This document shows, piece after piece, positions 38,870-51,444 of a DNA stretch of 64,000 nucleotides. Where the stretch lies: assembly GCA_946406115.1 (NCBI GenBank), contig OX291553.1:8003001-8067000 (forward strand). Direction: 5' to 3'. The stretch is from Apoda limacodes (lineage: Eukaryota > Arthropoda > Insecta > Lepidoptera > Limacodidae). The notes beneath the pieces are model-generated. The model did no database searches. It had not been told where the DNA came from and worked only from the letters and a program-made list of their open reading frames with translations. The position numbers and the translations under genes were made by a program. Position 1 is the stretch's first letter. Each line of letters begins with the position of its first letter.

Positions 38870-40253
38870 GGAAAAGAAAACCATAAAGGCACACCATATA
38901 CTTACCAACATATAAAATATAAAATAAATTTATACATTCTAGGATGTAACGAATGTGCGCAGTGAAAAACTACTCGGTTTTACGTTTTAGATGTAACAAA
39001 GTAATAATTTTTCATGAAAGCAATTTCCTTTCTACCGCTATTTATTCCATTTTGTAGCTCGTTGTTAACCTGCAGCTGCATTTGTGCTCAGCTATATTCA
39101 TAGAAAATGTGCCGCATTTTACCTTTTTGAAGATTGCAAAGGAAATTGCATACTAGTTGATTAGAATATATGTTAAATTAAAACTTATTTATAAATTAAG
39201 TAGGAATTGACTGAATCCCAAAGGATCGAAAAACCCAATTTTCATTACTACATTTGGCGCTACGAACAAAGCAGCAACTATATTAGCATTGATTTTTTAA
39301 GAAGATTAAGAAACAAGCTTCATGTGTCACCTTGCTTGTGAAGTGTAATTGTAACAATTTTTTTTTTATAAGTCAAACTTGACTTATTTGGTAATGAGCT
39401 TAGAAGGCTGATGATAAACTTGAAATTTGACATTAGTATAGTATGTCATATTTACTTGCATAGTTGCACAGATTATAAAAAAAAAATCACAATTGTGATT
39501 TCTGTTAAGGCGAAGAGTCACAGAATATTTTTCAGATTCAGTTACGATATAAACTTTAAATAATTTGAGGATAGCATAGGTACCTACTTACGAATTGGAA
39601 AGTAGTTGTCACTGTGTCTGACTTGTAACTTTTTTATTTGATATAAGCCGTAGTTTTGGTCTTTGGTTTTGGTTATATTCTTCTGAATTAAAGTTTTGCT
39701 TTTAGATTTTTAGAAGTGCGTTAACAACTTATTATTTTATAAGTTGAATTACTTTATTTTGTCTTGTATGTGGACAAATTAACTAACTATTTACACTTAA
39801 AAATAATTTGTGTAAAGTTATGCTTTGCGATATAAATCCTTTTTCTTGTACGTTCTTTGACTCTAAAGGAGTAGTTGTTGTCACTTTTGAAGTAAATTAC
39901 CTTACCTCATTCCGCTAATTTCGCTAATTTGCAAAACAATTTTACAAATATTACATGTACCTATTTTATGTATTACTGCTTCGTGTAGCCTCAATAAGCC
40001 TCCACTCAGCATCTTATATTTCAAATTTTCAAATTTCCTTTGTAAAGAGATATTTTAATAAAACATCTCACATTCTTTACTTTATCTCTATCTTATTTCA
40101 ATAATACGAAACCTTAACAAAACTCTTTAAAATTTGGAGTACCTTAAGTAAGTGTATGCGATAAAGCTACAGGTTTTACGTTTAAATTATTTTCAATTTT
40201 CATTAAATCTTATAAAATACCTAAAATTTTCTACAACACCTTCTCCTTTATAC
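38870..40253. other. No gene recognised
   Basis: AT-rich, no supported reading frame or repeat. Confidence 0.4.
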
Positions 40254-40806
40254 TTCCCAAAATAACCCCATTGAACGTTACAACAAATCGGTCCAAACGG
40301 AAATAGCATGTTGTGTTGAAGACGATCTTAAACTTTGGACCAATAATATTGTTAAAATTCAATAAGCATTAAATTCTAGTTAAAACTTAGCAACAAACTG
40401 TACACCAAACTTATTAATGTTTGGAAGACAGATAATAAATAATGGTAGCCCACACATAATTAGGGATCTGGATAATTTAGACCAGTTACATGTAAGTAGT
40501 CGTAAGAAATATGGCGTAAATTTAAGAAATTTATCACAAATATATAAGTCTGTGAAAATTTATTTAAAGCTTCCAATAAGAACACAGACTTGTTATAGAA
40601 ATAGAAAGGATACTTCTTACAAACTAAATGACATAGTTTGGCGGCGTAACTTTTTTTGTCTCATGCAGAAGTTTATTTCTGTGCAAAGCTTGCTCCTCGT
40701 TTCGTGCAATGTTGTGAAGAAAATTTCAGACACTGTCTATGTTCTGAAAGATTTGCAGAAAAACACTCAAGGAAAATATCATATTGAAGATATACTTAAA
40801 ATATGA
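40254..40806 (+). pseudogene. Ty3/gypsy integrase C-terminal fragment
   Basis: The frame at about 40258 reads QNNPIERYNKSVQTEIACCV, then LKLWTNNIVKIQ, which is the '(S)NP+ER.N+.+' and 'W......IQ' end of a gypsy integrase core. After two stops it continues TPNLLMFGRQIINNG. Further on are RKDTSYKLNDIVWRRNFF and VVKKISDTVYVLKDLQKNTQGKYHIEDI. Those are the usual 'G+.V..R.' and 'VY.L.+..G+..G.+H++D+' C-terminal elements. A shift inside 'RRNFFCLMQKF' is likely. The long open piece from 40417 is only part of it. No LTRs are seen nearby. Confidence 0.75.
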
Positions 40807-40809
40807 TTT

Positions 40810-41142
40810 TACTTCTAATATCCTTAATTTCAAAATTACTAAAATTCTTTTTTCCCCAGGTTTTTACTAATGTAATGGCCTTTTAAAAGACGAAGAATGA
40901 ATGTGATATGTAAGGTACGCCAATATAAAATGACGAATGTAGGACATTTTTAACAAGCTTATATACCGAGAACTTCTCCATACTTAAACACTCCTTTTCC
41001 TGAAAAGTGTGAAAAAAAAAGTTTTTTTAAAAAAAATTACGAAACTATTTTTCTGACGTTACCAATGATGAACTGAAGCAGAGGTTTTCGTTTGAGGCAA
41101 TCAGTGAGACACAGGTGGTATATCTTCCACTTATAAATAAAA
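40810..41142. other. No gene recognised
   Basis: AT-rich with poly(A)-like runs near 41010-41037. No feature. Confidence 0.4.
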
Positions 41143-41430
41143 AAAACCGGCTATAACAGAATGTACAAGTCCCACTCGCACTTAGCCGGTTTTAATGAGT
41201 TGTTCTTTTACAATAGATCTTACACAACCTATAATCGTTGTAAGTTTGAAGGTTGTATGTATGACCTTGTTAACGATAGAGCATGAACAACGAATGTTAC
41301 ATACTACTACAGGTTTTTTGTATCAAGACCATCTTAATCAATTTAAAGGTCGTACAGACAGGCAAACAGTGTTGCAGTGATATGTATCCGTTTCCTAAAA
41401 CCCTTCAAGTACGAAATCCTTAAACCGATG
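41143..41430. repeat. 'accggctaagtgcgagt' lepidopteran repeat, degenerate
   Basis: An 11-bp inverted repeat AAAACCGGCTA / TAGCCGGTTTT (41143-41153, 41183-41193) surrounds 'cccactcgcactt', the mirror of the common 'ggccaagtgcgagtcgg' block. The downstream stretch 'gtcgtacagacaggcaaaca...ccttcaagtacgaaatcctta' resembles the far end of the same family ('gggtacggaaccctaa'). Confidence 0.55.
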
Positions 41431-41792
41431 GAGGCTGTCGTTTTCCTGGTTCTGTTTATTGTGACTTAAGAAAAATTTCTTGACTTTAAGTATACGTAAA
41501 ACCAAATATTTATTTCATAAAAATACATATACTTATAAGAAAAATAAAAATTTGTTTTTCTTGGAAATAAAAATATGTTTTTGTAAGTAATATAAGGATT
41601 TAATCGCACATTAATAACTAGGCAAGCCATATGAGAAAAATAATCATTGGAATGGAAACTGTACGAAATAAAGCAAGTAAAAGCATTTTATGCATTCTTT
41701 ATTATTTTATTTTTAATTGTTTATCGAGTAAACAATTAGTATCTATATTTAGTTAATCGAGTTATTATTTTTTTATTCATGCATATTAGACA
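41431..41792. other. No gene recognised
   Basis: AT-rich spacer. Confidence 0.4.
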
Positions 41793-42106
41793 CTAGATTT
41801 TGCCAGCGACTCCGTCCGCATTAATTTTGGTTATCGGCGTAGGATTCTTAAGGCAACTCCTTGATTATATTAAAAAAAGTTTATAAAAGCAATCTAGCTG
41901 TAGCTACAGTTTGCACAGGGTTCGGTTATAGTTATTTCTGTGCAATTTTCCGGTATGAAAAGTAGCCTATATCCTGCAACTTTTAACGTCGCTTCCACTA
42001 TACCTATGCAAAACTTTAGCTGGATTGAAACTCCGTTTCGACGTGAAGGAAGGAAACCAACAAAAAACAAACAGACTTACTTTCCCTTTTATAGTATTAG
42101 TATGGA
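41793..42106 (-). mobile_element. Helitron-like non-autonomous element, 314 bp
   Basis: On the minus strand it starts TCCATACTAATACTATAAAA (from 42106) and ends 'gctggcaaaatctag' (CTAG at 41793-41796). These are the same ends and order of blocks as 2335-2636. A short frame across it (41940-42185) is not a gene. Confidence 0.65.
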
Positions 42107-42799
42107 GAGTCAGGGAATCGGAAAAGGGTCGTCATATATGCGATGTGTTAAGAGGCATGATATTTCGCATTTGACAACTTTTTGACCAAAATACTAGAAT
42201 ACGTCAAGGAATACTAAGTACACATAACATACACCCATACATACTATTAGACAGCTACAATCATTCATAGTCAAGTAAAAATAAGATTTAAAGTAAAATA
42301 TACACGAAAAAAGTCAATGCACACATTATTTGACGGTGAGTACTTTATTTTTTTTACTTGGGCATTTTAATAAATGGCAAAGTGAAAAGTAGCAGTCTTA
42401 CTAAAATTTCGAGCTACCGTGATTTAATGGCAGATTGCCAAAATCAAGACATTTACTACCTGCCGACAGCTTTTTGGCAACAACAAAAATCTGAGCTTCT
42501 TTTTCTTGGGTGACTGACTGAAAAAAACCAAAGGAAGTTTAAATCGTTTGAAGGTATGGTTGTTTTACTACTCACTTTTTTAAGACTGGTGATTTACGAC
42601 TTATGTAAAGCCATTTTCGACCAAACTTCAGAAACTACAGTAAAATAGATTAAATAGATTAGAAGCAGTGTTACACAGGACTTATGTAGTCAGTAAAAGG
42701 AGACCGACCATCACATTAAAACGTGGATGTGTATCCAAACACTGGTTAGTAAAATTGGGAAACAAAACCTTCAAGATTTGTTTTTAAAAAACAATAATA
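42107..42799. other. No gene recognised
   Basis: AT-rich, no supported feature. Confidence 0.4.
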
Positions 42800-43075
42800 A
42801 AATATTTACTATTCTAATAAGTAAATGCTTTACAAATCGTTTAACTTAAAATTTAATGTAAAAATCAAAAAATACCCTCCAAGTTACATAACACAGACAT
42901 CATAATTAGTTCAAAAATAGTATTTTTTCTCGAACATGCGACCATATCTTGCACAAGCTTGTTTAGGTTAAATCTTACAGTACAGTATCAGCGAGCGGCC
43001 CGCAATGTTTTAAATTTGACCGCTCGAGCGCTCAGCCATTGAACATTTGAAGTTGAACACAATTAATTAAATGCA
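42800..43075 (+). repeat. Dispersed repeat 'gaccatatcttgcacaagctt', copy 1 (partner 54836-54960)
   Basis: 'tgcgaccatatcttgcacaa' + 'gcttgttt.gg' at 42938-42968, followed by 'acagtacagtat...cgagcggcc', is shared with 54843-54920 ('tgcaaccatatcttgcataa' + 'gcttcttttgg', then 'gcaatacag'). It is an interspersed repeat of unassigned class. Confidence 0.6.
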
Positions 43076-43189
43076 TGTTTCAGGTTATTTTTTTAATTTA
43101 GTACCTAAAGGGGAAAGAACGTAACACAGTTTGCATAAAATAAAATGTTTCTTTGCACAATTAACTTGAAACTTGGTAAATATGCCAAG

Positions 43190-45260
43190 TTTAAACATTA
43201 ATAAACGACAAAATTTGAGGTGCTCATTTTTTTTCAATTCAACCCCTAAGAAGGAAAAGGAGAAGGCAAAGTTTGTAGGCAGTTGTGAAATTCTATTTTA
43301 TAGTCTAATTTACAAAAAACTTCGTATCAACGCTCTTCAATATAAATCAAAAATACTTACTTTGGCGTTTTCCTTAAAATTCAACCCCTAAAGGATGAAA
43401 TTAGTGGCAAAGTTTGAATCAGAAACGATTTTTTTCAATCAAATTTGCTTGAAACTTAGAAATGCTGCTCTTTAATACAAAGACATACATATTTCGTTAT
43501 TTTGAAAATTCAAACACTAGAGTTTTTTGCAGTTTAACTTGTATACATGCTTTTCAACACAAATAATATACAAAGTGTTTCGGCGATTTTCAAAATTCAA
43601 CCCCTAAAAAATGAAGAAAAAATGTTGCTGTGTGATGTGTGAATTTTGTATGGCAATGGCAAATATTATTTTTACGGTAAAATTTCTACGATATTTGGTT
43701 ATAAGAAAGCATTTTTAGACAACAATAAAACAATTAATTCAACATTATTCAAAATTCAGAGATTTGATGATTTGTATGGGATGAAATTATTTCTATAATA
43801 AATTAATTTTTAATTTGGTATATTAATGCTTCTACTATTTTATTTGCTCTAAACCACAATTATTGAACACCGTGTTTAGGGATTTTTCAAAATTTATTCT
43901 CTAAGAGGAGGAAGGGTGCGGCTTACTTTATATGCGATTATAAAATATTATTTTTACAGACAAAATGACACAAAACTTGGTATTAATGCTCATTATCAGT
44001 AGGAGTGAAGTGTAGATATGTCAAAAGAATAATATTTTGTATTGAAATTTTATTAAAAATTCATGTGAATGTTCTACAACAAAATCAATAAAACATGTAT
44101 TTCAGGGAATTTTAATGTTCAGCCCTTTGAAGTGACAAAAGAATGGCAAAGTTTTTAAGAAAAATACTATTGTTATGGTAAAATTTACTTAAAACTCTAT
44201 TAATACTCTTCAACACAATAAAGAAAATATTTATTTTGGTGTTGAGAGTGGGTAAGAAATTTGCTACAGGATTTAATATTTCTTCAGTTAATTAAATTGA
44301 AACTTGGTGTATATGCTGCTTAACGCAACTAACAAACGACGGTGTTTTGGTGTTTCAGAAAACGTCACTTTTCAACTAAGCGTTTTAACTAAACCAAGGC
44401 TTGACTTTACGTTAGGTATTTTTTCAAAATTCAGTCCCTTAGGGAGGGGGCGAGAAAGTTTGTACAGGACATAATAACTCTACTGCCAATTTATTGAAGA
44501 AAACTAAATCCCTAACAGGAGGCAATTTTAACGCAGGAAATAATATTTTATGGTCAAATTTACTTGCAACCGTTCTACAACAAAATATTAAAAAGCATGT
44601 TTAACACTTTTTTAAAAATGTATCCTCCTTAGGAAGAAAGACTGTGCCAAAATTGGAACAGGAAATAATAGTTTTATGTTCATTTACTTGGCACTCTGTA
44701 AGAATCTTTGTAACCAGTAAATGAAACATGTGTTTTGGTGTTTTTCTCGACAAAGGAAGCAACCCCTAAGAATGGGGGTGAGAAAGTTTTCATGGGAAAA
44801 AATAAAACTTGGTAAGTAAAACTTGAAACTTCCTCCTCACATTGAACAAACCATGGGTTTCGAAGAAAGGGGGATGGAATATTTGTTTTGTATTTTTTTA
44901 TGTTTAAATTTAGTACACATCCTTGATATACATGCTCTTCAACACTATTTATTAAACATGAGTTTCGGGGTAAAAACTCAACCTCAAAGGGCAGAAAAAG
45001 GGTAGCAAAAGTTGTAAGGTATATCTATATTTTTTGTAGTCAATTTACTTGGAACTTAATATAAATATGCTTCTCAACACACTTAATAAACTTTGTGTTC
45101 CTAAGTAGAAAATTGGAGAAAGAAATCATGTGTTGGCATTAATATTTTATTGTCAAATTTACTTAAAACTTCGTTTACATACTGTTCAACACAATGAAAG
45201 AAAAATGTGGTTAAGAGTTTTTAAGAATTCAAACCTTGTGGTGAAAAGGAGGTAGCAAAG
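43190..45260. repeat. Long degenerate tandem array, units about 140-300 bp
   Basis: The phrase 'aaaattcaacccctaag' + 'gagg...ggcaaagttt' recurs in decayed form about a dozen times, for example near 43237, 43380, 43508, 43595, 43890, 44122, 44430, 44622, 44757, 44967 and 45228. Between them recur 'aaatttacttgaaacttgg' and 'atgctcttcaacacaataaa'. Units differ in length and carry many substitutions. Short open frames inside (43173-43391, 44823-45005) are not genes. Confidence 0.8.
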
Positions 45261-46499
45261 TTTTTGTGGAAAAAATAATACTGACTCATCATCACTGAGC
45301 CCAAATTGCTGCAATTTGAAATTAGGAGAAGGGGCTATGATTATATTGTAGACGTCATGAAAGATATATTTTTTCAAATGCGCATCAAATGGGCGTAAAC
45401 AAATTCAAATCAAAACAAAAATATTCAAGTAGATTTCTGAAAACATTTTTGAATCATCAATATAATCTAAGCAATGTTAATTTCAGCCAAAAGCAAGAAA
45501 TTCAATTATTTAAAGTAATTAAAAGTACATATATTGTTTAGAGTACTGTGCAAGTCTATAGTCTATGCGAGCGAAAAGCTAGTAAAGTATATAAGTATAT
45601 TTTTTTTCATATTTAAAGATTATAGGTTTATAATTTTTCTGATTGTTTTATCTTATTCACTATCGCCCTTAAAATATTAGAATTTAATTTTGTAAGTTTA
45701 AACTTTCAGCAAAAAACAACAAAGGCTTTACAAATCTCCACAGAAAGAAAGTCCGAAAAACAAATTCGTTAGCGAAACATGCAAAACATCGCGGCCTAAT
45801 TTCTTTTAACAAATGGTTCTAATCCATTTAACAAATTACTTAATTGGAGCGCAGCACGAGGCGACAGTCAAGGAATATAAAAAAACATAATGAATTTGTT
45901 TCTTCAAACGTTAAATTGGAGGTTGTAATATTTGGAAAGAGACCAACTAATCCAATACGACGAACAGCTACGTTTGTCATTGTTTTTGTGAATATGAATT
46001 TATATTTTGCTGGATTAAAAACATCTTTTTTCGTGTTTATTTTTATAAAAAATATGTCAGCGTTATCTATGGCATTAAATCACTATTACACCATTATCCT
46101 TTAACAAAAAAAAACGTAAATGACATTTAGAAACCGTTTTGCAATTTATTTTGCTTGCTTTATTTTTGCAAGTATCTCATAGTTTACCGGATTTGGTTAA
46201 AGCCAGCTGATCAGATGTCAAAAGCTTTATCGGTGTGTCCGAACTGTCTCGTGATCAGGTTTCACAACCGTGCATTTTTTACTCTCGGTATATAGCTTCT
46301 GACTATCGCCGAAACGTGAGTTTGATAAAGGAAATTAATATATTTATTTGGAAGCATAATCGCATCGTTATTCAATTTCAAAAATACCCTACTCAACATA
46401 AAGCTGCATTCAGATTGTACCTACTGTATCATACAACACCCACAGCTCACACCTCTCCGTCATGAAATACCATCTAAACAAGCTTTCAAATGATAAACC
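45261..46499. other. No gene recognised
   Basis: AT-rich. Frames at 45844-46104 and 46235-46465 have no motif and no neighbour support. Confidence 0.4.
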
Positions 46500-46611
46500 A
46501 TTTGATTTACCAAGACAGTCAAATGCGACGTCGCCATGGCGTCCCAGTGAGATAGGAATCTTTAGGCAGGTAAATATCAATGACTGATTTGACTGTCTTG
46601 GTAGGTCAAAT
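46500..46611. repeat. Inverted repeat, 25-bp arms with 62-bp loop
   Basis: ATTTGATTTACCAAGACAGTCAAAT at 46500-46524 pairs with 46587-46611 (written inverted it differs at two bases, 'ctacc' for 'ttacc'). The outer bases ('ctttcaaatg' left, 'tcaaatgaaagc' right) also show self-complementarity. It may be a small foldback element or part of a SINE-like repeat. Confidence 0.75.
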
Positions 46612-46949
46612 GAAAGCGACCTTACCTGCTTTACCAAAGGGTGTGGGTTTTAACCCCCCACAGCACAAACATTTTATGGAGTACGAGCGATTACTTTGCA
46701 TAATATGTATTTATTTCCAAAAAAACTATATAAGTATTTGTATCAGTTGTCTGATACCAATGGTACGAGCCTGGTTTAGTTTGGGACCAGAGGCTGCACG
46801 AACGCTCTTTGCAAAGTCTTCACATAATAGGCATATGAAGAATGAAGAGAGAAGATTTGCAGAGTTGCATCGTAAAATTGGTCCAATTGCCACTGTATAA
46901 TATAGAATTTTTTATTTATTTAACAGTTCTGAAATCAAAGAAAACTGCA

Positions 46950-47120
46950 ATAATGAAACAGTTGTTATAAGTTTCGAACAAGTTCCTGAGTGCTTGCCTT
47001 CCGATGAGCTGACTCTTGGCTGACTCCAATTACGCACATCTCCGGTTTGTAGACCAGCTGCAGGAGCTAATTAGTCCTAGTTTGTCGCGATGTTGCTTCC
47101 GCTGTCGGCAGAAGTTTCCA
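46950..47120 (-). repeat. Unclassified repeat pair, copy 2 (partner 23190-23330)
   Basis: The minus strand shows 'aattagctcctgcagctgg', 'taattggagtcagcc', 'cagctcatcggaag' and 'gttcgaaacttat...tttcattatt' in the same order as copy 1. See copy 1 for the comparison. Confidence 0.55.
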
Positions 47121-48868
47121 TCAGAACTGGTTTTATTCCTCAGTTCCGTGAACAAATATTTCTTACCAGTATATATATAAGTCTGAGCATTATAGTATAC
47201 TTAAAAAAATAAAATTAGCCACGTATTACGTTAGGATTTTGTAGTATGATAATTATTGCGGAATTTTGTTCGAAACAATTTTTGTTAGAAGTGTTTATAA
47301 AGTCCTATTATTGTAGTAAAATATAATGTATTGAAATTGTTCGGCGATGGAAGCCACGTTTTAAACAGTTATGAGAAACCTACAGCCAGCCATACAAAAA
47401 AAGCCCGAAAAAAAATATTTCAATTCACAGTTCTAGGTTCTTTAGTGGTTAATTTGGTAGTTTTTATAAAACGTTTGAAGCAAAATTTATTTAAAAGCGC
47501 TGCAATGTATTATAAGAATTATAAAGTCACATACGAATGGCCATTACGAAATTAAATGGGTTCAGTTTTTCAGCCAAATGGCTATGGAACCCCAAAAAGT
47601 AGTGCATAGGAGGTTAATATTAAACTACATATATTATAGATTAATGGGACATAATAATGGGTCCACGAGAAAACACCGAGTTTATTCATATGAAGTCTGT
47701 TTTTTTAAGTTGTACCTGGGATTCATAATTGAAAAAAAAAACATATAAACTGGATAAGTGGTTCTCGCAAGAAAAGAATATAAATGGACAGCCACACAGG
47801 AAAAATTGTTTTATAGCGTCAGACAGAAGTGAACACCAGACGGCGGACAAAATTACATTTTCTTAACTTTATATCTATAAAGTACGGGTTTTTGAGAAAG
47901 GGAAACTTCTTCGGGAGCGCAAGGTCTATGTTGGAAGTGAGGCATCTAAGGTGGCGGCCAAACACTCATTAGCAAAATTTTCGATTTTGAGTACTCGATC
48001 TTTTTTACTATATTGATACTCGAGGATTTATTTGAAAGTTACAAAGAAGAACCTAAAATTAGCAACGGAAAAATACCACTCTTATCTTGCGGCCCCTAAC
48101 GAGTTAGCGGAGTTGTTGAAGTTGAATATGAGCTACTTGTCGTGTAACATTAAATTTGAATATGACTACTATTTTATTATTAAACTAGGTACGAAATAGT
48201 CGGACCCCTTATCCTTTTGCCCCTGCTTGTATAGATTGACAAGATCATATTGTTTCTATCTAATTATATAAAACCGCTTTTTGATCTGGGCACTGCTGAA
48301 ATTTTTGTTTGGATTTTGTTCTTCGTTTACCAGACAAATAATGACTTACAGAGAGGTAGTTGCCTAAACGTATTTCTTACATTTATAGTTATTAGTGAAA
48401 TTATTTTTAAAGAAGATTGTAAGGAGTAGGTATTTCGTTTTACAAAAGTGATTAGAGTTAACTAAAAGCTGTCTTTTAGATTTGGTGTTGCGGAAAAAAG
48501 TACTTCACCTAAAAGTTTGAAAATCTTGACATCTCTGTAAACAGGAGTTATAAATATTGGATTCTCGATGGAAACTCACGTAACAGTGCAATAGTTAAAT
48601 GGCAGAGTTCCAACATTGAGCGCTTACTCTCTGTCTGACGACACATTTTTGGCACCAACACTTATTTTGAAATCAGGTTTGTAAATACCTGTTAAGTAAA
48701 CAGAAAAAACTGTTTTATTGTTTTATGTGCACATTTAGCTCATTGTTTTTTTTTTAATTTATAAATAACCAGAATCTTGTAAAATTGTAAAGTTTTTCTG
48801 TTTTAGTGTTCTAAATAATATGTATTTATTCTAATAATATTATGAACTTGAAAGTTTCAATGTGTGCA
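47121..48868. other. No gene recognised
   Basis: AT-rich. A 74-codon basic frame at 47331-47555 has no recognised motif. Nothing is supported as a gene. Confidence 0.4.
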
Positions 48869-49322
48869 TTTCCGGAGGTCAGTCTGATTGAGAGCCTAAG
48901 CCTTGAAACAGCTTAAGAACCATAAGGCGACTGGCGATGATCGAATCACGTCAGAAAGCGAGTGGAACACCTATACTGCAGGGGTGGAGCAAAAGCGTAA
49001 ATATACTTTTCTTAAAAAACTAAGACCCTACTTTATTGAAGAACTATTCTTTCTTTCTAGGTATCTCGCTTTTGAGACATGTCTATAAGCTGTTTTTCAG
49101 GGTAATTACGAATGATCTCGAACGCAGATTTGGCAAATTTCAGCCTCACGAACAAGCTGGTTCCTTAAGCGGCTTTTGTACTATGGACCACATACGTACG
49201 CTCCGCCAGGATGTACAAAAGATAGAGGAGTATAATTGGCCTCTTTTTGTGAAGCGGTCATGGACTATGAACAAGCCTTCGATTCTATCGAAACCTGAGC
49301 AGTGTAACAGTCTCTTTGACTA
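48869..49322 (+). pseudogene. RTE-clade LINE reverse-transcriptase relic
   Basis: Across shifted frames the sequence encodes KQLKNHKATGDDRITSE (start of the RTE reverse transcriptase). Then, from about 49070, come LLRHVYKLFFRVITNDLERR, GKFQPHEQAGSLSGFCTMDH and IRTLRQDVQKIEEYNWPLF, and a decayed KRSWTMNKPSILSKPEQ where the catalytic DYEKAFDS-type motif would lie. Intervening DNA near 48955-49068 is unrecognisable or inserted. It is a dead fragment. Confidence 0.7.
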
Positions 49323-50418
49323 ACAGCGACGCCACTTTGACTATCAGTACATAGAAGTGCTGAAAATCGCACTTTTTTTGAGCAACACCATTATTTATAA
49401 TTTTAGTTTTTCTGTCTAAATAAGACTGCATACATTATTAATATTAAACTGTAAACTGTTCTTAGATCTCTTTCTGTGTGATAAAGGTGTACAATAAAAT
49501 ATATAATTGTCACAGTTCTGGTATTTATATACTATATAAATATAAAAAGAAAATTTTTGATCTAAATTAAACGAAAAATCAACTTTGTTTAAAATAACAA
49601 TATTTAACAAATACTACATTAGCTAAGTTTATCAATAAATATTGATATCAAATATTCATCTAATAAAATGCCTCAATAATTAAGAAGGTTTTTTTTTACA
49701 TTTTGTATTGTGTTCATAAAAATATCATTGAAGAATGAAATCGGCCCGAAAGCAATTTCCTTTCCGAAAATACTTTTTCTCCTTCCCTGGCTACGTTACA
49801 TTGCTACGGAGCTACGTGGCTACGGCGTAGCGTTGTTGCTTAATCTACGATACTGAACGAACAAACGGATGCTTGATAGCAATGCGGAAATAACGTCCAT
49901 CCACAAATGCTAAGTAATGTTTCTATTTAAGTCGGACTCTGAAATAATGAGTTTTTGTTTTTTGTGTGAAGTAATAGGGTTTACTAATTGTAGTACATAT
50001 CATACACCCTATTTATTACCGATCCCCATGCTTACATAAATATTTGTATATGTGAATTCCTAAACAAATATTTATGCATAAAATAAGCATCGTTTAATTA
50101 TACCAACGCTTAATTTTAAACAATATTTTTACAGTAGAGGCAAAAACGATTTGAGATATGATTTTTTTGTAAAAAAAAACAGTTTCTGAATGAAATTGCA
50201 AGCTTTACTTCGTTTCCGAACTAGTTTTATGGCGTTTTAATTGACCACTTTATTTCTTATAGAGAGTTATAAAATATAACGATATCGTAAAAGAACGTGC
50301 GAGTGAAATATATAATTATGCCGTTTGGCCTTAATTGAGAACGCGAAATGCGAAAAAAAACCAAAGAAAGAAAGAAAAAAATTAGACCAATCTACTCAAT
50401 AAAATAGTATAAATAATA
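49323..50418. other. No gene recognised; short 'ggctacg' repeat patch near 49788-49850
   Basis: The patch contains 'ctggctacgttacattgcta', 'cggagctacgtggctacgg' and 'cgtagcg', a palindrome-rich motif cluster seen in lepidopteran short repeats. The rest is AT-rich. Confidence 0.45.
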
Positions 50419-50740
50419 TCCATAGTAATATTATAGATGCAAAAGTAACTGCCTGTCTATTACTTTTTCACGCATAAACCACTGTCCCGATTTGGATCCA
50501 ATTTGGTATGGGGATAGTTTGAGTCCCAGGAAAGGACATAGGATAGTTCTTATCCCGATAAAATCAAAGTCCCGAAAAAAAAAGTTCCCACGGGAATAAC
50601 TATAACTGAGCTTAAGCGAACAATAGGTACTATGCTATAGCTTGCTGTGACAAACTTCATTAGTATTATTAAGGGGTTGACATAGAAACTAGATGCCGGC
50701 AACCAAAGTTAGGGCGGGTGGTGCCGCTGGCAAAATATAG
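50419..50740 (+). mobile_element. Helitron-like non-autonomous element, 322 bp
   Basis: The start TC at 50419-50420 ('tccatagtaatattatagat') follows A. The end 'ctggcaaaatatag' at 50740 (CTAG mutated to ATAG) is followed by T. The subterminal GGGTGGTGCCGC can fold weakly. The internal 'cccacgggaataactataac' + 'tgagcttaa' matches 37143-37937. Confidence 0.65.
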
Positions 50741-51444
50741 TAAAATATATGGTAACAATTGCAAGGTGGCATTAAGAATTTTTATTCTCAAATATATAAA
50801 TAAATAATTCACTTCTTTTAAAAAATGAAAATAAGAAAACGATCAAAGCCTTAACTTTAAGAAAGTATTCTAAAGAGTTATTTTCCAACAACATTTTCTA
50901 AAGAAATCCAAAAGCTTTACCGGAGCTAAGTCGTCGGACGACGTCAAATCTGATACGATTCATTAGTGTAATGACCTTTTAATATTTGATAGCGGGCCCT
51001 GATTTCAGGCGTGTTGAAACTGTCACCTGCACCTTCTTAACTTGAAGACGGCTTTTGACACAGCTTGAGCGAAGAACGTGCCTTTAGAATATATACAACT
51101 GAAGGATGTTCTTCAGTTTTTGACACTTTCTCCAGTTTTATAAGGGTTCCGTTGTTGAATTCCGGCCTTTGTTTAACAAGTTGTTCAATATGACTGGGTT
51201 AAATGATTATTTTAATGAATTTGCAAACTTTCGTTTTTCATGCTTTGTAAATAGTATAATAAAAAAAAAATATAATAAAATGTGTTTTCTTAATAAAAAT
51301 GTCACTGACTTTAGTATCTTTATACTCACGGTCACTGACATTCTAAAAACTCTCACACACCTCTTTGCCCATGGTATTTATCACCTCTTAGCCCAGGGTA
51401 AGATAAAAATAATATAAGGTAGTCTTAGTTTTAGTGTTAATTCG
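50741..51444. other. No gene recognised
   Basis: AT-rich; the frame at 51169-51417 has no motif. Confidence 0.4.

Noticed and set aside
46235..46900. Cluster of short frames (46235-46465, 46580-46900, 46410-46637) as small host genes
   Set aside because: No motif, no consistent composition and overlap with an inverted repeat; probably coincidental.
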